Origin: Cavenderia fasciculata
Taxonomy: Eukaryota; Evosea; Eumycetozoa; Acytosteliales; Cavenderiaceae
Direction: 5' to 3'
Assembly (NCBI RefSeq): GCF_000203815.1
Contig: NW_004457729.1
Location: 62,674-126,673, forward strand
Length of the DNA: 64,000 nucleotides
Position numbers and translations under genes: made by a program
Notes under the pieces: model-generated
The model's database searches: none
What the model saw: the letters and a program-made list of their open reading frames with translations, nothing else
What the model was told of the DNA's origin: nothing
Shown here: positions 26,274-35,500 of the stretch, one piece after another
Numbering within the stretch: the first letter of the stretch is position 1
How the letters are laid out: every line of letters begins with the position of its first letter

Positions 26274-26880
26274 ATTCTTCCTTTCTTTAAATTTCCTATC
26301 AAATAATAAAATATTATCTTTCATTTCAAAAGTTTATTAGAAATTTAAAAATGGGTGCAAAAGCTACAAAAAACAGTGTAAACAAATTATCTCGTCAAGA
26401 GAGAGTGGAACTTTATTATTGTATGTTGTTTTATCAAATAAACAAAAAATAATAATTAGTTTATTTACATCTTGAATAAAGAAATAATAATAATGAACTT
26501 AGACCTGGAAGATATATTGGACGAGGATTTTCCTATAAATATTTAGGTACCGATGGAGAGACAGTATGAAATCGCCAATATCTTTACACCTGCTCTACAA
26601 TGACGGTTCCACCCATCGACATCCCAGCAGAAATCAATCGTTATTAGTATCATCCTACCATTTGATGATAATTCTACAATTCAATTCAAAAGATACCCAG
26701 TATTACATGCACGTATGTTTATTTTTCAAAGAAGAGATGGTATGTATGAAAAAAGATAAAATAAACAAACAATAGAAAATCAATTATAATTAAAAAAGAT
26801 AATGTTGATTTTCTACTTGCAGTAGAAAGCTTTCCTAACTTTTTATCCACTTGAACATTTTTTTTAGGATTCAATTATTC
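26274..26880 (+). pseudogene. Decayed small gene, tandem copy B
   Basis: The sister of copy A, better preserved at the 5' end: ATG at 26351 reads MGAKATKNSVNKLSRQERVE (Gly2 would suit N-myristoylation), a GTATGT donor follows at 26421, and a second exon-like part reads NLDLEDILDEDFPINI then stops. YxxYEIANIFTPAL follows in another frame. The copy is cut short by an inverted copy of its own start (26887-26925). Confidence 0.6.
26346..26384. repeat. 39-bp inverted repeat, left arm
   Basis: It spans the start codon of decayed copy B. A perfect reverse complement lies at 26887-26925, about 500 bases away. Confidence 0.93.
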
Positions 26881-26886
26881 CAAATG

Positions 26887-26925
26887 TGTTTACACTGTTT
26901 TTTGTAGCTTTTGCACCCATTTTTA
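26887..26925. repeat. 39-bp inverted repeat, right arm
   Basis: Exact reverse complement of 26346-26384, placed immediately after the point where copy B loses similarity to copy A. Confidence 0.93.
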
Positions 26926-27115
26926 CAATATCAATAATACTCAAATATAGTTAATTAATAATAATAAAGATAATAATAAAGAGATATATAATACTTATTA
27001 TAAGATATCTTTTATCTCAACTTTTGCACATTATCTTTATTTGGTTGATTTAATGAAAGAATCTTTTTTGTTTTATTTATTTATTTATTTAATCTATTTA
27101 TATAATTAATTCATT

Positions 27116-30100
27116 TTAAAGATACTTTGAACATCTAGATTTATGATGTTTCATAAAGTTGGCAACGGCACAACGAATATTTGGAGGCACCAATTGTTTG
27201 GTTGCTGGATTTGAGAGATAAGCCTTGTGAATAGAGACGGCCAATTCAGCATTCATCATTTGATTCACCATTCCAGACAATTTATAGTACAAATGAGTGG
27301 CACCAAGAAGAGTGGCAAGGGCAATTGTTTCAATAACAATATCACCTTCAACTGCAACTGTACCCTTGTACAAGAAATAAATGACAGTTTGAAGAGCTTG
27401 GTAATCGTAACCATAGATTCTTAAAACTGCTGCTGCTGGTCCACTGGTGGAAATGAGTTTTTGAGCGTCTTCTGGTAGAATCTTGGCATCAACATAAAGC
27501 TTTCTAGTAGTGATATTGGAAGAAGATTCCTCGTCAGAGAGTTTTGATGATGTAACAGAAAGAGTCTCAACCTTGTTGGAAAGAATATCCATCATGTTGC
27601 TTGACTTTCTATTGTCGGTAAACAATTCAATCAACACCTTGTTCGAGTCTGGTTGTTTCAATGATTCGAAAAACTTTTCCATTTCCTCTTTTGATACTTT
27701 TTCATTAGATGATGATGATGATGATGATTCAATTAATTTTTCTTCTTGTTGAATTTTTTTTAATTCATTATCTAAAATAAAAAATAAAATAATTAATTAA
27801 TATATTATTTTTCTCTTTTTCTCTTTTTTGTTCTATTATTCCTACCATTATAAGATAAAGTTGAATAAGGACCGGTTGAAATTGAATTATAAATCTCATT
27901 GGTGTTTTCAGATTTGATTGGTGTTGGATAAAAAGTATTACGATCACCTACTTGACCAAGGAAACCAGCACCCCATGAATAAAGTTGTTGATTATCCAAA
28001 AGAATGGCAACATGTGAACTACCAGCCTTGATTGAATCAATACGTGGTTTGTTTTTGTCAGTACCAGCAGTAAAAATGTCTGAAGAAAATTTAGAAATGA
28101 TTGGATAACCTTTGGTATGATTTGAACCAATACCCATTTGGTAGACATTTCCATCTTCATCGTGAGCAATTGACATTTTATCACCAGCTTCAATATCGGC
28201 AACAAAGATTGAATTTTGTTTAAAATAATCAACTTGACGAGGAGTGTATTGACCACCTTGGAGAACATTATAGAAACGCTTGGCGTTGATGTGAGATTGG
28301 ATGTTGGCTGGGAACTTTTGTTGTACAACTTCATTGGTAAAGGTTGATTTGTTGAGGTTAATATAGTCGACACAGTAAGAGATGAGATTGTTGGCTTCAT
28401 TCTTTACGGCAAATTGGAGTAGTGGCGAGACATTGTTATTGTCGACCGAGTGAATAACCAACTTTTCACAACCAGCTTTGAGTCTTTCGACACGATACTC
28501 TGTGCAAAGTGAGATCATACGTAGGATATCGTTACCACTGGTAGATTTGGTATCCAATTTGAAAGAGTCATAGTAGAGGTATTTCAAAAAGTTGACCAAT
28601 ACACTCTCATAGATTGGCTTGATCTCGATTTGGAGGATGGCAGTACCTGCTGGTTTGTTGTTTTCACCACTCAACAAACTGTTGAATCCCATCGATCTAG
28701 ATTGAAGTACAATCTTGTGGCAATAGTAGGTTGTACGTACACCAGTGGTAGCATTGACAATAAAGAGATGAACATCAGAGAATGGATCCACAGTCGTAAA
28801 GTCTGTCTGTGGAAAAGAGAGAGCAACTTGAAGATTTCTCTTGCTATGATTATTGTTGACGTGATCCAATACTTCACCTCTGAAAATATCGGCAAATGGA
28901 AGCAAGTTGGTTGGTAGTGCTTCCATTCCATAGGCAATACCAAGGAAATTGAGTAAATTGTTTTGGTTTAAAGGTACCTTGGTACCAATGGTAGACTTGT
29001 CATCTCCGACATGAGTTGCTTTGAAAATATCCTCAAAAAAGGTGTCACTATCAATCGTTTGGATCTGCTTAAACTTTGTGAAAAGTGGAACGAGTGCAGG
29101 ATTGAAACGAGCCAACATGATGAGATGAACGTGGACCTTGGAGGATTGATCAAATACAATGGTGAGATCAGAGTTTAATTCATTGTTGAGTAGGTTCTTA
29201 AAGTCAGTCTTTAGGCTAGACTCTGGGATATAAGTGTCAATGGCTGCACGTAATTGATCATTGTGCATTGGAATTTGAATGTCATCATAACCGAGTTGGT
29301 AACGATAGTTTTGACCCATCGTATACACTTCTCCTTGTTGTGTCAACACTGCAGTGTGGAATCTACCGGCAGCAGTCTTGGTAACAATTTTATCCTTGAA
29401 AAAGTCGACTAGCTTTGGGTCGTGAGTCATCTTGTCATCCAATCCATGTCCCAATCTACCACCTGCACCAACACCCCATGTAAACAAACGACCCTTAGAG
29501 TCTACAGCTGTACAATGAGAATGACCAGAACTAATTTGAACAAAAGATCCAGCCAATTGTCTGGCAACTAAACCCCATGAAATAACAGTTCCATTGTTTG
29601 TCAATGCCATTGAAATTTCTTGTCCACAACTAATCGATGAAATATTGGTTTTCTTTATCTCTTGATTTGATGATATCATTGATCCATCAGTATCTAAAAA
29701 AAAAAAAAAAAAAATAGAAATAGATTATTAAAAGAAAAAAAAAAAAAAAAAAAAAGAATAAGTACTTAGTATTTTTTTTAAAATGATTCTTTTTTGTTTT
29801 TTTTTTTTTGATTACAAACATAAAATTAAGAATTTCTTTTTAGATACAGAGATTTGTTTAATCTCTTTTTGATTGTCAATGGTTGAAGTGATTAAACTTT
29901 TATCAAACTCGTGAAGACTACCCTTTACTGTAAAGCTATTTGGGTCTGTTGTCGATGATGATGAAGCAGCAGCAGCAGCACTAGATTTACGAAGAATGTG
30001 AAGTGATCTTTGCTTCATTGAATAAGCTCTGTTGAGAAGTTTAACAATCGATGGGAATGGTTCAATCTCTCCAGAAATGATTCTATCCTCTAAAATAGGA

Positions 30101-30490
30101 ATAGCATTTTCAATACTTGATCCACTTCCAACCAATGCTGAAACATAAATTAATAGATATGACTAATAGAATTATAAATAATATATAAATAAAATAGATT
30201 AATATAAATATAGTTTCAATTTGTTTTGTTTTTTTTTTACTACTACCTACCTTTTCCTTTTTATTATTATCAGTTAATGATTTTAGATAATCAACAACTT
30301 GTTGAGCCAATGTAGATTGATTGGCACTGATCAATACACGAACCAACATTGAGAATGCTTCACCAACGTTTCTAGACTTTTGTGATTTCTGACCATTACA
30401 CATTGTCTTGATAGATTCATAGGCATCTTGAACTGTCGTGTTGGTTGTTTGTATATTTGGAAATGTTGTAAAATCGATAGTAACTTTCAT
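27116..30490 (-). CDS. RCC1-repeat plus multiple BTB domain protein
   Basis: Proposed exons: 30247-30490, 29820-30137, 27846-29693 and 27116-27771, about 1021 residues. The first ~190 residues are helical and unrecognised. RCC1 repeats follow (SCGQEISMALTNNGTVISWG, ISSGHSHCTAVDSKGRLFTWG, TAAGRFHTAVLTQQGEVYTMG). Then comes a BTB (LTIVFDQSSKVHVHLIML), a second BTB (DVHLFIVNATTG...YYCHKIVL...FLKYLYYDSF), two more RCC1 blades (SIKAGSSHVAILLDNQQLYSWG) and a third BTB-like end (RKLYVDAKILPEDAQKLI...VIYFLYKGTVAVEG). BTB domains usually dimerise and bind Cullin-3, so an E3 adaptor role is plausible. The weak point is the junction between exons 2 and 3, which needs a GTTTGT donor at 29819; the alternative is two genes (29812-30490 and 27116-29679). 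The ~120-base gap is only poly-T/A, and the same donor type is used in the RRM gene at 36260, so I prefer one gene. Confidence 0.8.
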
Positions 30491-30680
30491 TTCTTTCTTC
30501 TTTAAATCTATCTCTTTTTTAGTCTATAAAACAAAAGAGAAAGAAGAGATAACAATAAATGATATAAAGAAATATTATATTGGTGATCATCATCTCATCT
30601 CTTGATCAAGCCAAATTTGCGAACCAACTGGGAATGCAAAAAAAAAAAGATTTTTGGTGTCCAAAAAAAGAAAAAACCTA

Positions 30681-30698
30681 GAAGGAATCGATTCCTTC
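30681..30698. promoter_or_regulatory. Perfect 18-bp palindrome in a divergent promoter
   Basis: GAAGGAATCGATTCCTTC is its own reverse complement. It lies in the 265-base gap between the RCC1/BTB start (30490, minus) and the DUF5662 start (30756, plus), amid A-rich DNA. The shape suggests a dimeric factor site; no factor can be named. Confidence 0.5.
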
Positions 30699-30755
30699 AA
30701 AAAATGGTGTTGTTTTAATATTCAATTTTAATTAGATAAATAGATAAATAGATAG

Positions 30756-31274
30756 ATGTCAACAACAACAACAAAAGAAATGATTGAATTCTTTAAACAA
30801 AGAACAAAATATCATATAGAGTTGGTGACAAGGAATATGATGTTGATGCAAGGTTACGGTGGATTGAGCGTTGAAGAGTTGAAAAATAGAGCAATCATTC
30901 ACGATCAATCAAAATATGAAGAACCTGAACTATCTGGATACATACAGTTGACTTGGTTTCATCGTTGCAAGAATCTAAACATTCCATTTCAATATGCAAA
31001 CAAATCGATTGAAACGATGGTAAGGGATGCATGTCATCATCATCTACATTCAAATAGACATCATCCAGAATCTCATAATCATCCAAATGAAATGAATGTG
31101 TTGGATATAGTTGAGATGGTGTCAGATTGGTCAGCTATTAGTCAAGAATTAAATCAAGGTTCTTGTATTACCTATGTCAAAGAAAATCATTCAAAATGGT
31201 CATTCAACAATGAAAAACTTGATTTTATCTTTGAAACTATTAAAGAGTTTGATAAAAGATTGTCGAGACTTTAG
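30756..31274 (+). CDS. DUF5662 family protein, HD-like helical fold
   Basis: Single exon, 172 residues. Family-type signatures appear in order: a KYH...HxxxV segment, RAIIHDQSKYEEPEL, DACHHHLHSNRHHPESH, then MNVLDIVEMVSDWSAISQE and a final YVKEN.SKW.F. The ordered His/Asp residues look like a metal-binding HD-type site. Related proteins occur mostly in bacteria and large viruses and no reaction is established. There is no signal peptide or intron. The lack of introns and the sparse eukaryotic distribution known to me make transfer possible. The start is the first ATG after an AT-rich leader. Confidence 0.8.
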   Translation: MSTTTTKEMIEFFKQRTKYHIELVTRNMMLMQGYGGLSVEELKNRAIIHDQSKYEEPELSGYIQLTWFHRCKNLNIPFQYANKSIETMVRDACHHHLHSNRHHPESHNHPNEMNVLDIVEMVSDWSAISQELNQGSCITYVKENHSKWSFNNEKLDFIFETIKEFDKRLSRL

Positions 31275-31354
31275 TCATCTTGACCATTTCTCTCTCTCTC
31301 TCTCTCTCTCTCTATTGTATATATATATTTACAATTATTTATTTATTTATTTTA

Positions 31355-31394
31355 TTACCTTTTCGATCCCCAATGAAATAATTGTTCTATATCT

Positions 31395-31426
<32 letters not shown>

Positions 31427-31862
31427 TTCATCCTCTTCCTGTTCATTTTTCTTTTGACTATTATTATTATTATTTGTAGATTGTTGATTAACTTTAACCA
31501 AATTCTTTACATGATCTCTTTTTCTTTTTAATTCATTGATTTTAGATTGTATTTGATTTGTTTCATCAGATTGTATGGTATCCAATAAATTCTTTTTTCC
31601 ATTTTCATTATCATCACCATTATTTTCTTTCTGTTGGTCATCATCATTGCCAGATGACTCTAAATTTGTATTTTCTTGATCTTCTTGACCTTGTTTGATT
31701 GCTTCATCAAACTCTGCCATACTATCCAATAATATCTTTTCTTCTTGATTTGACTTTAGTTGTTTCTTTAATTCTTCCTCTGCCTTTAATTGTTCATCTT
31801 GGTTATCAAAAAATCCTGCTGGCATACTACCATTATTGAAATTATTATTATTATTATTATTA

Positions 31863-31909
<47 letters not shown>

Positions 31910-32481
31910 TTCTTCCTCTTCTTCCTTTTCTTCTTCTTCTTCTACTTTATCATTATAGTCATCAAAGAAACCTTTAGGAAGATTCTGTTGTATATCATCT
32001 TGTTGTTTGTCTTCCTCCTCCTCCTCCTCCTCCTCCTTTTGAACGTTGACATTATTATTATTTTTGTTGTTTCCATTTAAAGTCTTTAATTTCTTTATAG
32101 TTTTATCTTGATCGACGATTGTTGAAGAAGATGATTGTTTTTGATGTGCATCCAAAGCATCACGATGTTTCTTGGAGTTACAATGAACCTTCCAAAATGA
32201 TTCATTATTTAGACCAAAGTTACATAGAATACATGTTAATTTACCATTTTTATAACTGCGACAAAATAGATTAGATTAATACATTTTATGTATAAAAGTA
32301 TAGAGTAGATGTATCTATCAATGTCATTTCAAAGTGTCATTCAATAAATGTAAACATACTTTGCAAAAGGAGAATCTATTGTTGTTGTCGTCGTCGTCGT
32401 TTTCGTTGAATTGTTGTTGTTATTCGAGGTTGCCCTGGTCTTGTTCATTAATGATTTTAAATCTTGTTGCCTATTCATCAT
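31355..32481 (-). CDS. ZNF830 (CCDC16) homologue, C2H2 zinc-finger nuclear protein
   Basis: Exons 32360-32481 and 31355-32255, 340 residues. MMNRQQDLKSLMNKTR leads into SPFAKY...LTCILCNFGL, closing with HCNSKKH. This gives C-x2-C...H-x5-H preceded by the SPFAKY box that marks ZNF830 in animals and plants. LPKGFFDD and MPAGFFDN repeat the GFFD motifs of that family. A basic helical region (KRKRDHVKNLVK) and an acidic C-terminus follow. Poly-N and poly-E runs inflate the middle. ZNF830 relatives associate with the spliceosome and DNA-damage response; that role is inferred. Both exons meet in frame at FAN|YKN. Confidence 0.88.
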
Positions 32482-32684
32482 CGTTTGTTGTTGTTATTAT
32501 TGTTGTTTGAGAATTAAGAATTAATTAATAATTAATGTTATCTCACCTTTTTGTCTCATTGATGAAAAAAAAAAAAGTGATGATCTTTAGATTTAATTAT
32601 CTCTAACACTAAAATTTATAACAATATATATTTAACTCTTTTAGTTTTAGAACTTTTAAAACATTAACAACGCACAGTAGTAGA

Positions 32685-33506
32685 ATGTCAAACAACAATC
32701 AAAACGATGATTTGTTTGACACAACAATTGTCAATCACTATTATTCATCATCTGAAACACAGTCTACTCGAGAATCACAAATGACGATCATAAACACTCT
32801 AGCTCAGTATGTTGTCGCTCCCTCAAAAGAGATCACTTTTCATCATCCAGGTAGTTACGGTGGCAGTACTGGTATTGACGTTGACAATCCAACACAGTCT
32901 TCTTGGAATTGGAGTCGTGCTAGATACTATGTTAAAGTGTCGATTGTTGGCAAGAAACAACTAAACATGTTGCAGGTCATTTCAAAGAGTGACAAGAAAA
33001 CTGAAACTAGCCTCGTTGCCAGTAGATACTTGGACACTCGAGAGACTAGATCAATCAAGCCCCCATTCTCTCAAATGTTTCCATCTTGTCGACCTCTGAT
33101 GTTCAAACCACCTACCACTTCAAGTGTTGCTCCTACTCCTAATCCTACTCTTGCTCCTACTTCTGTTGCAACTGGCATTAGCATTAGTAGTAATGTAGTA
33201 GTATTTTCACAAACACCCATTCAACCAAACAACAATCAATTGAATCCACCATCTCCTTTGGTTGTCAAACCTCATCCACCCTCGCTTCCTCTCTCACTTC
33301 CTCTCTCACTTCCTCTCTCACTTTCTCCTTTGAATTTGTCGTTGGCTCAGTCAATTTGTAGGTTATTGGAACAACCTCAGGAACTGACTCCGATGCTATG
33401 CTATTTTATTGAATCGTCTTTACAACCTTTGATGATAAGAAACTTGGACAATGATGTTAAAAGTAAACGGTATGAAATTAACAATATTGCCCCAGCAGTG
33501 GGATAA
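32685..33506 (+). CDS. Uncharacterised S/P-rich protein
   Basis: Open frame of 273 residues from a good AT-rich leader. The N-terminal 140 residues are compositionally normal (a THHPGSYGGS-like segment and a W/Y-containing VKVSIVGKK strand). The C-terminal half is T/P/S-rich with an imperfect 12-base repeat encoding SLPL four times (33287-33332), then a helical LSLAQSICRLLEQPQEL. I recognise no family. The 3' end may be wrong: a GTATGA donor at 33470 and a TTTTTAG acceptor ending at 33726 would replace the last 12 residues with LND. It may be a lineage-specific gene. Confidence 0.55.
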   Translation: MSNNNQNDDLFDTTIVNHYYSSSETQSTRESQMTIINTLAQYVVAPSKEITFHHPGSYGGSTGIDVDNPTQSSWNWSRARYYVKVSIVGKKQLNMLQVISKSDKKTETSLVASRYLDTRETRSIKPPFSQMFPSCRPLMFKPPTTSSVAPTPNPTLAPTSVATGISISSNVVVFSQTPIQPNNNQLNPPSPLVVKPHPPSLPLSLPLSLPLSLSPLNLSLAQSICRLLEQPQELTPMLCYFIESSLQPLMIRNLDNDVKSKRYEINNIAPAVG

Positions 33507-34233
33507 TGGTTCTATAGGGCCATCCTCCTCCTCCATTCCAAGAGATCACAAAGCTTAGGAATGAAGTTGTTGTTCCCAAAGCGGAATTACCTCAAAAAGG
33601 TCGAAAAATAAATTGTTGTCGACAACAGATTTTGCCAGTTTTAACTTTTTAATAGAGTTGATGCTATGCCCCACGTTGCACAAATATATATGACCCTGCA
33701 AACGGATAATACGATTTTTATTTTTAGGTTGCTCAATGATTAGTTGAATTGAATGGAAACTGTTTGTGAACGATGTGATGACATACCTTGGTGTGTTGAG
33801 GTGAACAATAATCGAGAACTTTTCAAAAGATCCACACTGCAGTCTAACCCCTCCCTCCCATTATTTAAATGTGGCCTACTATAAAAAACATCATCGCCGT
33901 CTTCTTCGTATTGTCGGCAAAGAAAGAACTTCATCTTTTACCCTAAACCTTTGATACCAACCAACCCTCTTTATGTGTATCACATCATCATCTATTCATC
34001 CATCATCATCGTAACTAACTAGTTAACTGTTGTTAGTTCATTGATTTGTATTGGTTATCACAAACATTGATACTTACTTTTGGTCCTCCCTTCCTCCTCC
34101 TCCTCAGCTGAGCTCAGATACCACCAACCCTATAGTTGTTTGTATACCAACCACATCTACCTTACCTCTTCATCTAAATATACAACAACAACAACGCAAC
34201 AGGTGAACAACAAAACACTCTCTACTATATAGT

Positions 34234-34270
<37 letters not shown>

Positions 34271-35500
34271 TTGTAGTAGCAGGTAATAGCAGAGTAGTAG
34301 CAAGTATATTATTGTATTGATAATATTTTCAAACAACAAACCACCATTCCGCATATACCTCAAACTGCTGTTGGGTGTGTGTGTATATATATATATAAGC
34401 TTTGTTGCGCTGTTATAAAAAAAGAGAGAGAGTAAGTCACACCAAAGAGATAATAATAAACAAAACAGTGAGCAGATAGATACAAACAAGTAAAAGACAA
34501 CAAAGGAGATACAAAAATAAAAAAAAAGCAGCATACCGTTTGTGAAGATTAACAATCATCATCCATCCATCAAACAACAATTCATTCATTTTAAAAGAAG
34601 ATCTATAGAGCATTAACAAACTCAGTTCTCAAAAATACACAACTGTCATCTACACCAACGCACACACACCTATCCATTTTCACCCAACAAACACACACAT
34701 TGTGATACAATTTTGGATTGAAAACCCCCAAAGAGTGTGATTGCAACACCAAAAACATAGTAACAAACGATCGACAGCGTATCACGACATACACCCCAAC
34801 CCACAATTTTCATATGGTTTGGTTGTGAAACCTCAAATCAACTCAGTCAACATCATCATCTGATCAATTTGTTGTCAGCAGAAAGCAACAGCAGTGGCGG
34901 AATTGAAACACAAACATCGGACTGTTCCGTATCAAATTTCCCAACAACACATCAACAAATATTTAAATTGTGTTCACGACATGCACCCACCCACTTCTAA
35001 AAGATATCCCAACAACAAACAAAACAATATCAAACAATATATTGTTTGTTACCTTTTGACAAAGAAGAGGAATAGAGGTATCCTCAACAATCACCCAACA
35101 ATCTCTTGTTCTTATTATTATTGTCCTCTCTCCTTTTTTCTTTTTTTTTTTTTTGTAAAATATATATATATATTAATATATATATATATCTATATTTAAT
35201 ATATAACATCATACATTGTCGGCCAAATAACATCATCAATTTGAATATCTCATCATCACTCTTTTTTAACTCCAAAAATTAGGATCGACACACACACAAT
35301 CAATCAACTATCCAGTACAGAGAGAGAATAATATTATATTGACACACAATACCTTTTTTTTTGAAAAAAAGACTCTTTATTCCATCTTTTTCCAGAAATA
35401 GAATAGAGCAGAGATATATAGTTATCGCCAGTGGCAACAGCAGCAGGTAGCAGCAGGTAGCAGCAACAGCAGCAGCAACAACAATCAACCAATAAAAAAA
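33507..35500. other. Two-kilobase upstream region of the RRM gene
   Basis: No convincing gene. It contains an ATA/AAT tract (34226-34270), TA runs (35160-35190), and near the end a direct repeat of GGTAGCAGCA plus CAGCAACA runs (35437-35482) that is probably transcribed leader. An ACCCACAA at 34800 resembles the dictyostelid small-RNA upstream element but no RNA gene is evident after it. Such a long leader is common before RNA-binding protein genes in dictyostelids. Confidence 0.45.

Noticed and set aside
31790-32080. Ile/Phe-rich plus-strand ORF
   Set aside because: Antisense of the poly-N and poly-E runs of the ZNF830 homologue.
33740-33934. 64-codon minus-strand ORF
   Set aside because: No start context, no homology and no splice partners.
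34797-34806. ACCCACAA resembling the dictyostelid small-RNA upstream element
   Set aside because: A single short match; no snRNA-like or class I RNA sequence follows at the expected distance.
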